This document shows positions 37,726 through 49,690 of a stretch of 64,000 bases of DNA, piece after piece (position 1 is the stretch's first letter; every line of letters begins with the position of its first letter). The notes beneath the pieces are model-generated. The model saw nothing but the letters and a program-made list of their open reading frames with translations, was not told where the DNA came from and ran no database searches. Position numbers and translations under genes: made by a program. This stretch comes from Combretum micranthum. Lineage: Eukaryota > Streptophyta > Magnoliopsida > Myrtales > Combretaceae. The DNA is taken from assembly GCA_024138025.1 (NCBI GenBank), contig JAMXBD010001368.1:1-64000 (forward strand), given 5' to 3'.

Positions 37726-37959
37726 TGTCTGGATGTTTGTCTATGAATACTCCTTTAGGAGTGAAGCTTTGTTAAATAGGACTTGTAGAGATGTAGATGT
37801 AGAAATAGAAGGTAGACAATTATATGAAAATCTAGTAGTTTTGAACATGTTGGATTTTGACGTTATCCTAGGAGTAGATTAGTTGATAAGATATCATGCA
37901 AAAATTGATTGCCATAATCTGGTAATAGAGTTAAGTCTGCCTATCAACCCCCAAAGTTT
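37726..37959 (+). pseudogene. Ty3/gypsy protease-region fragment
   Basis: The translated frame reads LLNRTCRDVDVEIEGRQLY, then VLNMLDFDVILGVD, a stop codon, and LIRYHAKIDCHNLVIELSL. This is the conserved aspartic-protease C-terminal region of plant chromovirus polyproteins (DFDVILGMDWL, then H..IDC). The Trp after GVD is replaced by TAG. It is the upstream part of the same element whose RT begins at 44814, separated by the family A insertion. The gag region and 5' LTR are absent. Confidence 0.85.
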
Positions 37960-38608
37960 TGTAATCAGTCTAGCTTAAACCCTAATCGGAAGATCAACCG
38001 GAAACCCTAAAGTCAATAAAACCCTAGTTAGACGTAATAGTTTAAGTCTGGCAATCCCGTGTTCACAACCCTAAGAAAGTAAGTGAAGGATTAGTATGTA
38101 AAATAGTTCGTAATAATATAAGGAAGCTTAAAATGATCAGATTAGTAAAACCGCAAATCGTTTTGAACCCGAACGAATGCAGTTCTTAAAAAACGTGTCC
38201 CGAGGCTCATAATAATATAATTATTCTGGATATACTATTAGACTCATAAAAATATAAGGTTTTCAAAAATATCAGTTTTATAATTTTTAGGTAAGTAAAA
38301 ATGACAGATATCGCAATTATATGCGTATTTTCTTACTACTGATACTTTATTAGTGATATTTACTTTACATTACACTATTCATTTATCTCTACTTTTTCTA
38401 ACACCTATTATCTTTATTTTTTACTTTTCTCGTAACTTTATTTCGCTTCTATTATACTTATTATTACAATTAATAAAAAAAAAATACAAAAATAAAACTC
38501 TCTTCCCTCTCTCTCCTTTGATGGCCGGTACACCCCCCTTCTCTCTCTCACTCAATTTCTTTTTATTTTTCTTTATTTAAAATACACAAAATTCACTCTT
38601 CATTTTCC

Positions 38609-38616
38609 TATAAATA
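38609..38616 (+). promoter_or_regulatory. LTR TATA box with upstream GGCCGG/CT patch
   Basis: TATAAATA about 85 bp downstream of gatggccggtacacccccc and a CT run (38500-38555). A donor-like ttaGGTAAAATT follows at about 38775. All three parts recur in the other A copies. Confidence 0.6.
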
Positions 38617-38974
38617 CCCTATCATCTTTCACTTCATTTACACATTTACTACCCACAAATTCACCACCAAATCTCTTTAAAATTCTCCTCTCAAAACTCT
38701 CCCCATATACTCTCCCAAAAACTCTCAAACCCCTTCTACATCCACAAAACCCATATTACTCCAAAAATCCTTTTAGGTAAAATTTTCTTATTATGTTCTT
38801 CTTCCCATGTCATGTAACTTTACATGACCATGGTGTGAGTTTTCAAAAACTAAATATTACGGAAGCTACACTATGTTCATGTTCATGAATATCTATTTAT
38901 ATATTTATGTTGTTACTTTACCTTGCTCACGTTATTATTGTTATTATATCCAACTAAGTATAATTATGTATCTA

Positions 38975-38992
38975 CATATATATATATATATA
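38975..38992. repeat. (TA)n microsatellite
   Basis: About nine TA units in the leader part of the family A copy. Confidence 0.9.
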
Positions 38993-39173
38993 TTGTTTAG
39001 AGCATATAAGTTCACTTGCAATTTATTTACTTTCATGCAAAGCAATTTATTTACTTCTCTATTTGCAATTTATTTATTTCATGTTGTTTTAAGACTAGTC
39101 TCTAGTCTTAGACTTGTCCTTATCAAGTCAAAACGATTTTCTCTCTTTTATTTTTCTTTCTTTTTGGGACTAG

Positions 39174-42100
39174 TGTCACGCCCCGTAGGGTATCCTAAAC
39201 GTAACAACCCGCCACATACTAAGTAAGACTCTCAAGTTCCCTACTGGGGCCTTTGGGAGTCTTAAGTAGATGTAAAGCGTTCCTTTACGACAATAGAATA
39301 CTTCAACAAATGGAGTTAAACAGTTTAATGTGGCATTCTTAGCCATAGATAATAAATCAAAACGCATAATTAAAGTTTACAAAATCTAAGGGGCATTCCC
39401 CCGCAAAAGAATAACAAGTCTATTACAGTCATCCAGAGTCTTTAGTTTCCAATGGAAGTCTATACAAAAGGAATGGATTAAACTTCTATGGGAAACTCCT
39501 ATCTCCGGTACCTGTGCTGTGGCTTGTCTCGGCCTAAGCCATATAAAATCATGCTGCAAAAGATAGAAACTATGGGGGCGTAAGCTAACTAGCTTAGTGA
39601 GTAATAACTTCCGTAACACAATTAATTATAATTCATTCAAGCAAGTGATTATTCAAGCAAGTGTATGCATCAAACAAAGGTGATCAACAAACATATGACC
39701 ATCCGGAAATCATATGTGGATGGACTTGCACCCTCCATCCCGGGTTAGCAGATTAACGAATCCTGCGGTACGACGCCGTTTAAGCTCACGGTCAACTAAC
39801 AATATTTCGTTTTATGGATCACGATTAACCAACAAGTCGTTTTATGGATCACGATTAACCAACATATTCGTTTTATGGATCACGAAAAACCAACCAATGC
39901 AAATGCTCCAACCCCATCGTGATATGAATGGATTCAATTTACATTTGAAACCGAATATTCATTAATTCAATTCTTTTAAGTGACCAACAAGTATTTGCAG
40001 ACATTCATCATAAGGTACTAGCTAATCAGTCAATAGCTTAACACCCGGTTTCGATATTCCTTAAGCTCCATTTCACATATCAACAGTAGACAACATATAT
40101 ACCTCCCATATACCCCATCATGCATATACAATTTCTTTTATCTTTGCCTACACCACTAGTGCCACTACATTACAATCACATTCATTAATTGAGAGTGGAA
40201 GTAAAACTTACTCAGCCATTGGACGCCAAACTTCCTAATAGTAGTAGTCAGGAGGTAGAGTGTCGTCCTGCTCGATATCACCTACCAAGCAAGAATGATC
40301 CTAATGAGATTCTCATCATGTAACTAAATCAAATTATACATCTAGACTAGATGAATTCGGATTTCTCGCTATTTACGGAAGTTCCGACTTAAAACGGCCA
40401 TAACTTGGTCATTTTAACTCGGAATTTCGCAAATTTTATACCGATCTCTATCTACTTCGAAAGATCTATCTATTTCTAATATTCATTTCAAGTTTTGAAA
40501 ATAGTAAGGTCACGGAACAGTGGGATCAGTTCTATTCCGCAATGTTCCAATCTCAAAAATTTGTTTCGCTTTTAATAAGAAAGGTCCCTAGTTGATAATC
40601 AATGCATGAATGGTATGGGAATGAATTACTAACATGAATGCCATGTAATGAGATCAACATATGCATGGTCATGATAATTTTGTGATAATAACTCTTATGA
40701 ACTCCTAGGTGTTAGAAAATCTTACAAAGGTTATTTCTATGAAGCTATTTTTCCACATTATACTCCTTAGGGTTTCTTTGACTTTTAGTCTTGTAGTCCA
40801 CTTGTTTTCTATCTAAAAATAAGTTTCCAAAGTCTATAATAGTCATGGCCTCCCTTCATGCATAAAAATCCACATTTTTCATTTGGTAAACATGTTTTTA
40901 AACAAGCTACTTGTAAAAATCCGAATTTTCCAAATTTCATTTTCTTGCATTTTTCTTAAGGAAAATCTTGTCTAATGCATTAAAAAGTGAAGCTCCAATA
41001 TATATATTATCTAAGGACTTCATTTAGCTTATAAAACATCCAATTTAGACCTAAATACTAAGTGTTCTTGTGGGCATGAACCTAAGTTACGAATTTGACT
41101 ACTCATCCATATTTCAATACTTTCCATTCTAACCTTACTCCTTATTTTTATGTCTCTATTATGCCTAAACTCACCTAAGTTTATAAAAATCATTCCTTCA
41201 ATATACCTATTATACATACCCTTCATTTTTCTTATGAAACATGAGTTTAAAAATGATTTTGTGGGTTTTTGAAGTAGGGTTTCCATTTCATCCGAATTTT
41301 CAACATTTCATATTTGACAAAGTCCTTCCTTTTTCAATGTTCTTGCCTTCCATATGTGAATATTTACCATCTAGCATCTCTATATATACACAAGACTACA
41401 TTTTTATGATCATCAATGCATGGAAGCAAAAATATCTCTATGATCATACATGTTCATGAAGTTGTGAATGTCTAAACCTTAGATCTACTATATATAGTAT
41501 ATAAATCATGGATCTCATGGCATGAACAACAATATATATGCAAGATCTCTACTTTACATGCATGAACAAGTTGATATTTCAAACAAAACTCATTCAAAGG
41601 CTAGATCCACTTCTTGAGATGGCTTGAGATTCTTGTAGTAGTGTTTTCATGTCCCTTGCTCATGCTCATTGGGATTTAGATGAGAAAACACACAAGAATA
41701 ATCTTGCCATAACAAGATTTAGGATGAACAAAGCCTAAATATACATACCAAAGGGGTCTTGAAGGAGGAAAGAAGAAGAAACAAAGTTGGAAAGTGAGAG
41801 GAAAGGGGGAGGGGAATGCTCGGCACAAGAGGGAGGAGAAGAGAGTTTTTACTCTTTTTCAAACTTTGAAATAAGAAGAAATGAGGAGAGAGAGAGAAAA
41901 TATGTATATATATGAAGTGAATTAGGGTTTAGTTGAATAAAATTTGCAAAAATAAATCAAATGGGAAGGAAAAACAAGGGGAAGGGCGCCGGCCATCCAT
42001 GTGTGTGTGTGTGTTTTGAAAAATTGAAATTTGTAATTTAGTAAATTAAATGTAATAAATGTGATAATTATTTAAGAGACAAAATTTCTTGGAAAATAAA

Positions 42101-42593
42101 ATTGAAATGAGTAGTTGTAAGGATGTAAGAATAGGGTATGGGTAGTGTATAGTGTAGGTTGTACTTGTGAATAGTAGACAAGACATCTACTTTACCGGTT
42201 GTACCGAAAATACGGGAAAAGCTATAACTGAAATCTTTATGGCTTGGAAAATTATGAAATTGATATTTTTGGAATCCTTATAAAATTACGGTTCTAACGA
42301 ATATTCCGAAACATTTTTCTGAATCCGTGGCCTGGGGGCACACTTTTCCGTAATTGGGCTCGGAAAGGCTCGGAATTGAAAAATTCCCGAATTTAAAATT
42401 TTCAAAGGTTTGAAATGTAATTTGGAACAATAATTCAAATTCATTTACTTTATAATATTTATTTTACTATGAAACCGAAGGAAAGCCGGATTTAGGGTTC
42501 CTAGACTTCACTCACAAGACTCAACCTGATCGGATTAGGGTTTCGCTTCCAACTCCTGGGGTTTCCTAGCTACCGAGAATACCGGGGTTTACA
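39174..42593 (-). mobile_element. Solo LTR, family A (TSD actag)
   Basis: It runs from TGTCACGCCCC to accggggtttaca, 3420 bp, with actag at 39169-39173 and 42594-42598. The host phrase 'gggactag... tcccgagagccttgaagaagctaag' is intact around 32555-32590, which confirms the insertion point. It closely resembles the 15066-22137 copy, including its minisatellite (39795-39893) and internal repeats (anchors near 40918, 41090 and 41290). Confidence 0.95.
39795..39893 (-). repeat. Minisatellite, ~31-bp units
   Basis: Three units of cgttttatggatcacga with tcgt/acga arms. Just before it, ccgtttaagctcacgg keeps paired ends ccgt/acgg around a different core. Confidence 0.85.
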
Positions 42594-43525
42594 ACTAGTA
42601 TACTTCGTAGTCCCGAGAGCCTTGAAGAAGCTAAGACTCACAATACTTGACTTTATTTATTATTTATCTCACTTTTGCTTGTTATTATTCCTCATAATCA
42701 TGCCCATAAAAATTGTTGTCCAAACCTTTAAGCTTCAATTATACTTTTACAAAAATGAGATTTTTATCACCTAAGAATGGTTTTATATGAAATTTAGAAT
42801 CTATACTTTGACAAAAGTAAATTTACTCTTTTCAAGACTTTAGGAAGAACTCATTACAATTTTAAAAGCTACTCTTGTTTTGAAAAGTTTTTTAATCATT
42901 TCTATATTACCTTGTTTTCCAAAAGAAGATGACTTTTGATACTAAAATTTTTTCCATAAAAACATAATATAAGGAAACCCGATAAAAAGAGAATGAGAGT
43001 TTTCAAACCAAGATTTTCCGAGTAATGATCAAAGAAAAATTGTAGAAAGAGTGACATCGATATTGAAAAATCCTAAAAGGAAAATAGAGAAATCTAATAG
43101 TATTAAAAAGTCTTTAAGAAAATAGTAAGATAAAAATGAAATAATTCTTTGAAAACAAAAGAAACAAAATATTCATTTTAAAGGATTTACAAAATGGATT
43201 TCTTGTAAACTATGGTTTTTCTACACTTTTAATTAACATTATTTTACTCAAGAAATTTGGTTGGACAACAAACACTTGAGCATAGATGAAATGTGAGCTA
43301 TATATCTATGAAAAATAAATTTCTCAACTATATAGATAACTAAGTATTTATCAAAGCAATTTTTGGATAGTTTAATGTTTGAAAAAAAACGCTTTTGGGA
43401 TGGGAAAATTCGTGGTGAATCTGATCGCACTGTTTCAGAGTCTAAATGACTCAGTTTGATGAAAATAGTTTTAGAAATAGATAGATATTTTTTAATAGAT
43501 AGAAATCAGTATATTATATGTGCAA

Positions 43526-43568
43526 TTCCAAGTTAAAATGACCAAGTTATGGCCATTTTTAATTGGAA
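43526..43568 (+). repeat. Conserved inverted repeat, best-preserved copy
   Basis: Left arm ttccaagttaaaatgacca; the right arm is its near-perfect complement (ending aattggaa) around a short spacer. See the entry at 366-407 for the other copies. Confidence 0.85.
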
Positions 43569-44049
43569 TCATCTTTTATACGAACTTTGATGTTCTTATG
43601 AAAAATTTCAAGAAAGTTATCAAGAAATACTCATTTTGGGTATTTTCCTTGGCTAGGTGATTCTGAGAAAGAATACCCGTATCTCGAAGATTATTTCAAC
43701 TAAGTGGATTTTTTTAGCGACTCATCCATTTAGAAGAAGTGTCGACATGGTAACGTAGGTTTATTTTCTTAAAATGTTTTACTTGATTGTGCTTGTAGTT
43801 TAGTCGCATTAGAATTAAGAAAAGACAAATTGATATGTATGTAAAAATTGTTGAAAGAATTCTAAGAATATCGAGGCCGGAATTGATTGTAAGTAATTGT
43901 TTGTTTTAGTATAACACTTGATATGTATGAAATTCTATGATCACCTTAAATTTGATAATAATGATGCTATGATATCTTAAATAAATTGATTCATGCATAC
44001 CACAAAGTGAGTCACATTATATGAGGTTATTATCCTTTGGTGAAAAACG

Positions 44050-44210
44050 ATAGTAGCACGATCGAAAGCAACACTTGGTAGTTATAATCGAAAGTGATTG
44101 CTTGGCAACATGGAATCAAACCAATGCTTGGTGGAAATCCGAAGGCATGGCTCAACCCGAGTAGAATTTATATGCTTAGCGGTAATGATCGAAAGCATAA
44201 CTACTCGTTT
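44050..44210 (+). repeat. Hairpin minisatellite in family A copy
   Basis: Units with a core like g(g)taatgatcga are bracketed by different complementary arms: cactt/aagtg near 44080 and atgctt/aagcat near 44175. Diverged units with attg/caat and atgc/gcat ends lie between them. Confidence 0.65.
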
Positions 44211-44813
44211 TGAGATTACATGTCATCAAACCCTGAATGGAGGTCTTAAATCCATTCAACATATAGTTCCCGGAAAAACTATATGCCTTATTTACTCACG
44301 TGTATATTGCATTTTACTTGATTGCTTAAATAACTTGTTTGAATTTTCCTACATAAGAATTTACTTATGGAAATAATTCTCACTAAGCCTATTAGCTTAT
44401 ACCCTTATAGATATCTTTTACAGTTTAACTATATATGGTTGAGGCCACGTAGATCTTGCAACAAGGTATTTTCCCATTTTGGTTAAGAAATTCTTAGATG
44501 AAGTTTAGCATTAGTTTAGATGCAGACTTCATAGAAAATTCTTGTAATAGATTATAGTTATTTTAGCAGAGGAATGCCCCTAACACTTGTAAGACAATTA
44601 TTATGAATGAATGAAGATTATGAATCCTCTTTTCTTTATTTGTTATTATATCTTCTTAAGCCTCATAATTCCAAAGCATGGTCCTCTAAATTTGTGAAAG
44701 CATGCCTTACACTTAATAACGAACCTTCTGAGAATGACTAAGGTTGTCATACTTAAGCTTTAATATTGAATGTGGTGGACTGTTAAATTTAGGGTACCCT
44801 TTAGGGCGTGACA

Positions 44814-47642
44814 CTACTAAATCAAGATCGCTTCGTGCATAAACTGAATGTACAAAGACCACTAGAGTTGCCTACATACGAGTTATGGGGGAGGTCATCT
44901 TTGGCAGCCATGGTGATAGAAGGGGAACAAAAGAAGGATCTTGATCAAATACCAGTAGTGTGTGAATACCTTAAAGTGTTTCTTAAAGATTCACCAGGAT
45001 TACCACCTGAGAGGAACGTCGAGTTTTGTATTGAATTGGTGCCTGATACTTTACCAATTTCTAAGACACCATACCGTATGGCTCCTACAGAACTTGTAAA
45101 ACGTAAGGTTCAGTTGGATGAGTTGCTTATGAAGAAGTTCATTAGACCTAGCGTGTCGCCTTGGGGAGCTCCTATGTTATTTGTTGAGAAGAAAGATGGA
45201 AGCATGAGGTTATGTATTGACTATAAAGCGTTAAACTAGAGGACAATCAAGAATAGGTACCCATTTCTAAGGATAGACGATTTGTTTGATCAACTAGCAG
45301 GAGCACAAATATTTTCGAAGATTGATCTGAGATCAAGATATCACCAGCTGAGGGTCAAGGCAAAGGATATTCAAAAGACGGCTTTTAGGACCAGGTATAG
45401 ACACTACGAGTTTGTGGTCATGCCTTTCGGTCTCACAAATGCGCCAGCAGTGTTTATGAATATAATGAATAGGGTTTTTAATGATTATTTGGATTGGTTT
45501 ATAGTAATGTTCATTGATAATGTGCTGGTATACTCTAAGTCGAAGAAAGAACATGAAGAACATCTAAGGTGGGTTTTGACCGGATTGCGAAAGAGAAATT
45601 GTATACTAAGTTTTCGAAATGTGAGTTTTGGTTAGAACAAGTGGCTTTCTTAGAACATATTGTGGATGTAAATGGAATATCAGTAGATCCTGAGAAAGTG
45701 AAAGCAGTAGTGGAATGGCCAACTCCAAAGAACATGTCAGAAATCAGAAGTTTTCTAGGAATGGCCGGATATTATAGACGATTTGTAGAGGATTTTTTTA
45801 AGATAGCAAGTCCATTGACTAAACTAACACAAAAAGGGATGAAGTATGAGTGGAATGAAGACTGTGAAGTCAGTTTCCAGCAGTTGAAAGATAAATTAGT
45901 GTCAGCTCCGATACTATCCTTACCCGTAAGTGGTGAGGAGTATGCTATTTATAGCGATGGCTTTATTCAAGGATTAAGATGTGTGGTAGGGTAATAGCAT
46001 ATGCTTCCAGATAGTTGAAACCATATGAGAAGAATTATTCAACACATGATCTAGAGCTAGCAGTAATCGTGCACGCATTGAAGATTTGGAGACATTACTT
46101 GTATAGAGAAAGATGTAAGGTGTATACGGATCACAAATGTTGAAATACATCTTTACTTAGAGAGAGTTAAATATGAGACATTGAAGATAGTTAGAGCTCA
46201 TTAAGGATTATGATGCTGACATTCAATATCATCCTGGGAAGGCCAATGTTATTGCTAATGCTTTGAGTAGGAAGACAATTGAGAACATGGCAACTTTGAT
46301 AACTTTTGAGAGACATCTGATAGAAGACATGAGAAAACTTGAGTTGGAAATAATGACCAATCAAGTAGGTGCTAGATTAGCAAGTATGCAAACACAACCT
46401 ACTCTTTTGGAAAGAATTAAAGTAGCATAAGTTAATGATCCGAGTATACAAGAGGTGAAAAGAAGGATGGGAATTGGAAGGACCCCAGAATTTCATATCA
46501 ATGAAAATGGAGTTTTGAGATACAAAGGAAGGTTATGTGTGCCGGAACAGGGAGATCTTAAAAAGGAATTACTAAAAGAGGTACATTCTTCAAGCTATTG
46601 AATCCACCGAGGAGGCAACAAGATGTGCCAAGTTTTGAAGAAGTTGTATTGGTGGAATAAAATGAAGAAGGTTATAGCATAGTATGTATCCAAGTGCTAC
46701 ACATGCCAATTGATCAATATTAAGTATAGAAGACCAACAAGGGAATTGAAGCCTTTATCAATACCTCAATGGAAGTGGAAGCACATTACTATGGACTTTG
46801 TTACTACTCTACCCAGAATTAGGGAAAAAACTTGATTTGGTATGGGTGATCATTGATAGACTCACTAAAGTAGCCCACTTTATACCGATTAGAACTGGGT
46901 GTACCACGGAAAGGTTAGCAAGGCTGCACATCAGGGAGATAGTAAAATTACATGGGATAACAGTGTCTATTGTGTCTGACAGGTATACCAGATTTGTTTG
47001 GAGATTCTGGGAAAGCCTACATCAAGCGTTGGGCACTAAGGTTATCTTTAGTACTACTTATCATTCCCAGACTGATGGACAATCAGAACAGACTATTCAG
47101 ATTTTAAAGAATATGTTAAAGGCATGCGTTTTAGATTTCAAAGATAGCTGGGTTGATCATTTGCCTCTAGTAGAGTTTGCCTATAACAACAATTACTAAG
47201 CATCGATTGGAATGCCACCTTATGAAGCCTTGTATGGTTGTTAGATTTGGCTTGAGAGGCAAGTTAAATCCTAGATATGTGGGACCTCATGAGATTTTAG
47301 AAAAGATAGGCAAAGTAGCATACATATTAGTTTTGCCACTTAATTTGGATGGAGTACATAATGTGTTCCATGTATCTATGCTGAGGAAGTATGTTAAGGA
47401 CCTTGAAGAGATGGTAGCATTGGAACCCTTGGAAATATAGTAGAATCTATCTTCAATTGAAAGACCAGTAAAGATTTTGGATACCAAAGAAAAGATTCTA
47501 AGGAAAAGGGTAATCAAGTATGTGAAAGTGCAATGGAAAAATCAATCAGAATGGGAAGCCACTTGGGAGCTAGAAGAGGAATGAGATCAAAGTACCTCGA
47601 GCTATTTAATAAATCAGGTAACTTTTGAGGACGAAAGTTCTT
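44814..47642 (+). pseudogene. Ty3/gypsy chromovirus pol: RT, RNase H, integrase, chromodomain (decayed)
   Basis: Order of parts: the RT approach ([18 protein letters not shown]), RT ([13 protein letters not shown] near 45318, MPFGLTNAP near 45420, [11 protein letters not shown] near 45510), RNase H (YSDG near 45950, VIAYASRQ, then HPGKANV near 46235), integrase zinc finger (EVHSS...IHRGG...KCYTCQ, about 46580-46715), integrase core with the Asp, Asp and Glu of the DDE triad (VIIDRLTK, IVSDR, DGQSEQ; 46850-47095), PRYVGPHEIL near 47275, and a chromodomain (KYVKVQWKNQSEWEATWELE, about 47515-47580). It is dead. There is a TAG at 45237, a frameshift near 45569 and stops through RNase H and the zinc finger. 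Several dozen codons are lost between the integrase core (ALYG) and RFGLRGKL near 47240. The RT FIDD motif reads FIDN. The chromodomain and domain order place it among plant chromoviruses, most like Tekay/Del. Confidence 0.95.
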
Positions 47643-47645
47643 TTT

Positions 47646-47658
47646 AGGAGGGGAGAGA
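47646..47658 (+). other. Polypurine tract
   Basis: aggaggggagaga lies immediately before tgtaatac, the 3' LTR start. This is the primer site for plus-strand synthesis in Ty3/gypsy elements and fixes the LTR border. Confidence 0.9.
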
Positions 47659-49599
47659 TGTAATACAAAAATAATTAATCTATATTGAAGGGTAGTAGTG
47701 TAATATAAGATTGTTTAAGTGGTTAATTTTTTCATGTGATAGTTCATTTTGAACTCGAAGAAGTTATGCACAAAGAACAAGATGGGGAAGACTTGGGCTA
47801 GCTTTAAAGCCACCAGCTTTGATTGGAGCACGTTAGCTTGTATGAGCTTTGGAGCTTTGGAAGACTTTCAATCAAATTTGTGAAGGATGGCCGCGTATAA
47901 TGAAAGCCACCTAAAGGCCGTCGGCTTAGGATTCAAGGTCGCCAACATAGCAAGTAAAGGCCGCTGGCTTTATGCCAGCTTAGGCAGTTCTATTCCTTGT
48001 TTTGATTTTAAGCCACATGTGAGCTGCCAGCTTAGTTTCAGCCTATATATTACATGAATTAAAACATCTTTCTTGGGGCTAAGGTTCCCTAATGCATATA
48101 TAAACATCAAGGTCTTTAGTTTTCTCTCCATAGCTTAACCTAAGGCAAGATCTAGGTAAGGATTCTTCTCAAAACTCTTTTGGTTGAGTTACGAGTAGAT
48201 GTTGTTTTCCAAAAGGTTGTTTCATATTTGAGGAATCAAGTTGCTAGAGACGATTATGTTGGAAAACCAAAACTTTAAGTGCGATTGGAGATCTTGGTTC
48301 TACAGTCAGGAAGGTGTGAGATCCAAAGTTCTAGGTAAGTATTGAATCTGTTCAATCTTTGTTAATCTAAAGATGGAATCTTTTATGATGGTTATACTAT
48401 TTTTGATAGAGGATTTTAAGGTTTTTGAAGAATTTGGAGAAATCTGCGTTATAGGTTTTTATTGTTTAGTGATTCTAGAAGACAGGTGTATAGATCTAAT
48501 ATTATAAATCTTATGTTTTGAGATTGTAGATTTAGGGTTAGGGTTTCACTATGAATGTGGGATTGGATTTTTGATTTGATGTATGTTGTTACTTAGGTTT
48601 TGGTGAATTAGGGTTAATATCTATTGTAAAGGATTTGTGATATTGAAGCTGTGAAAGAGATGAAAAAGGTACGACCTTACGTTATCTATTGCTTGTCCGT
48701 TAGGTTTAGAAAATAATTTAACTAAATCTTATCTGACATATAAATTGTAAAGAGTGTTCTTTGTGTGTGGCTTTAGTTAGTAAAGAGCATGCAGAGTGTG
48801 ATACTAACAAGGCCTGAGGATCCTTATGTGGTGTTGTCCTCAGTGGAGTTGCACTTGGAAATGATTCCAATAGATTAAGAGTTGTTCCGATCTATATGGC
48901 AGTACACAATGATGTGTGGAGAGTACCCAACATCTGTCACGCCCCAGAGGGTATCCTAAACGTGGCAGTCCGCCGCATATAATATTAAAGGTAATGAATG
49001 ACGATCTGTAGTCATGCAGGAGCTTCGATATCATATGCAAGGCGTGCTTCCAAGATAGTAGGAGACTCATAAGGGTATTGCGTTTAAATAGATAGCAAAA
49101 GCAAGCATAAACTTAGATGGATAAACATAAGATCTTCATTCCATAATAAGTTCGTACATCATCTTAGGGGCATTCCCCTGTCTTAAAGTCTTTGATCAAC
49201 TATACTAATAACAAAATAAGCATATCTACTACATGAGTCTACTATAGAGATTTTTCCTAGAAGTCTATGTTCAAAACTAAAAGTACATAAACTTCCTCCA
49301 AAAACTCCTAGTAGCGTAAGCTCATACCTGGCACACTAGGCTCCGGGGCCAACCACAGATAATCATACTATAATAGAAAACTATAAAGGTATAAGCAAAT
49401 CTTGCTTAGTGAGATAATTCCTAACTATATAACATTTCCATATGACAACCAAGTTATTTAATTCAAGCATATGTAATGCATCAATCACATGATCAACCAA
49501 ATACACAAGATTAACCGAAAATCAAGTGTAGCATGGATTTAACACCCTCCATGACAAGGGTTAGGTGGTTACAGGCCCATACGACCACTAATAATTGCA

Positions 49600-49690
49600 G
49601 ATTTGCCGGCTCCTGCTTGCCTTGTAGACTTCCTGGCTCCTACTTGCCCATGTAGACTTACTAGCTCCTACTAGCCACCACTACTACTTC
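49600..49690 (-). repeat. Hairpin minisatellite (ggctcctact type)
   Basis: Three units, ggctcctgcttgcc, ggctcctacttgcc and agctcctactagcc, each with roughly complementary ends, separated by a gtagactt-like spacer. Confidence 0.7.

Larger units (their letters stand above)
37960..44813 (+). mobile_element. Family A LTR, sense, inserted in the chromovirus
   Basis: It begins near tgtaatcagtctagctt (37960) and ends ttagggcgtgaca (44813). Without the nested minus-strand A copy and one duplication it is about 3.43 kb. Protease sequence abuts on the left and RT-upstream polyprotein on the right, so it split the chromovirus coding region. The flanking pentamers (agttt and ctact) do not match, and the 5' end is diverged from the family start, so the left border may be shifted or rearranged. 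Confidence 0.8.

Noticed and set aside
38873..39226. 117-codon open frame
   Set aside because: It runs through a TA microsatellite and across the border of the nested A copy at 39174, so it cannot be an ancestral gene.
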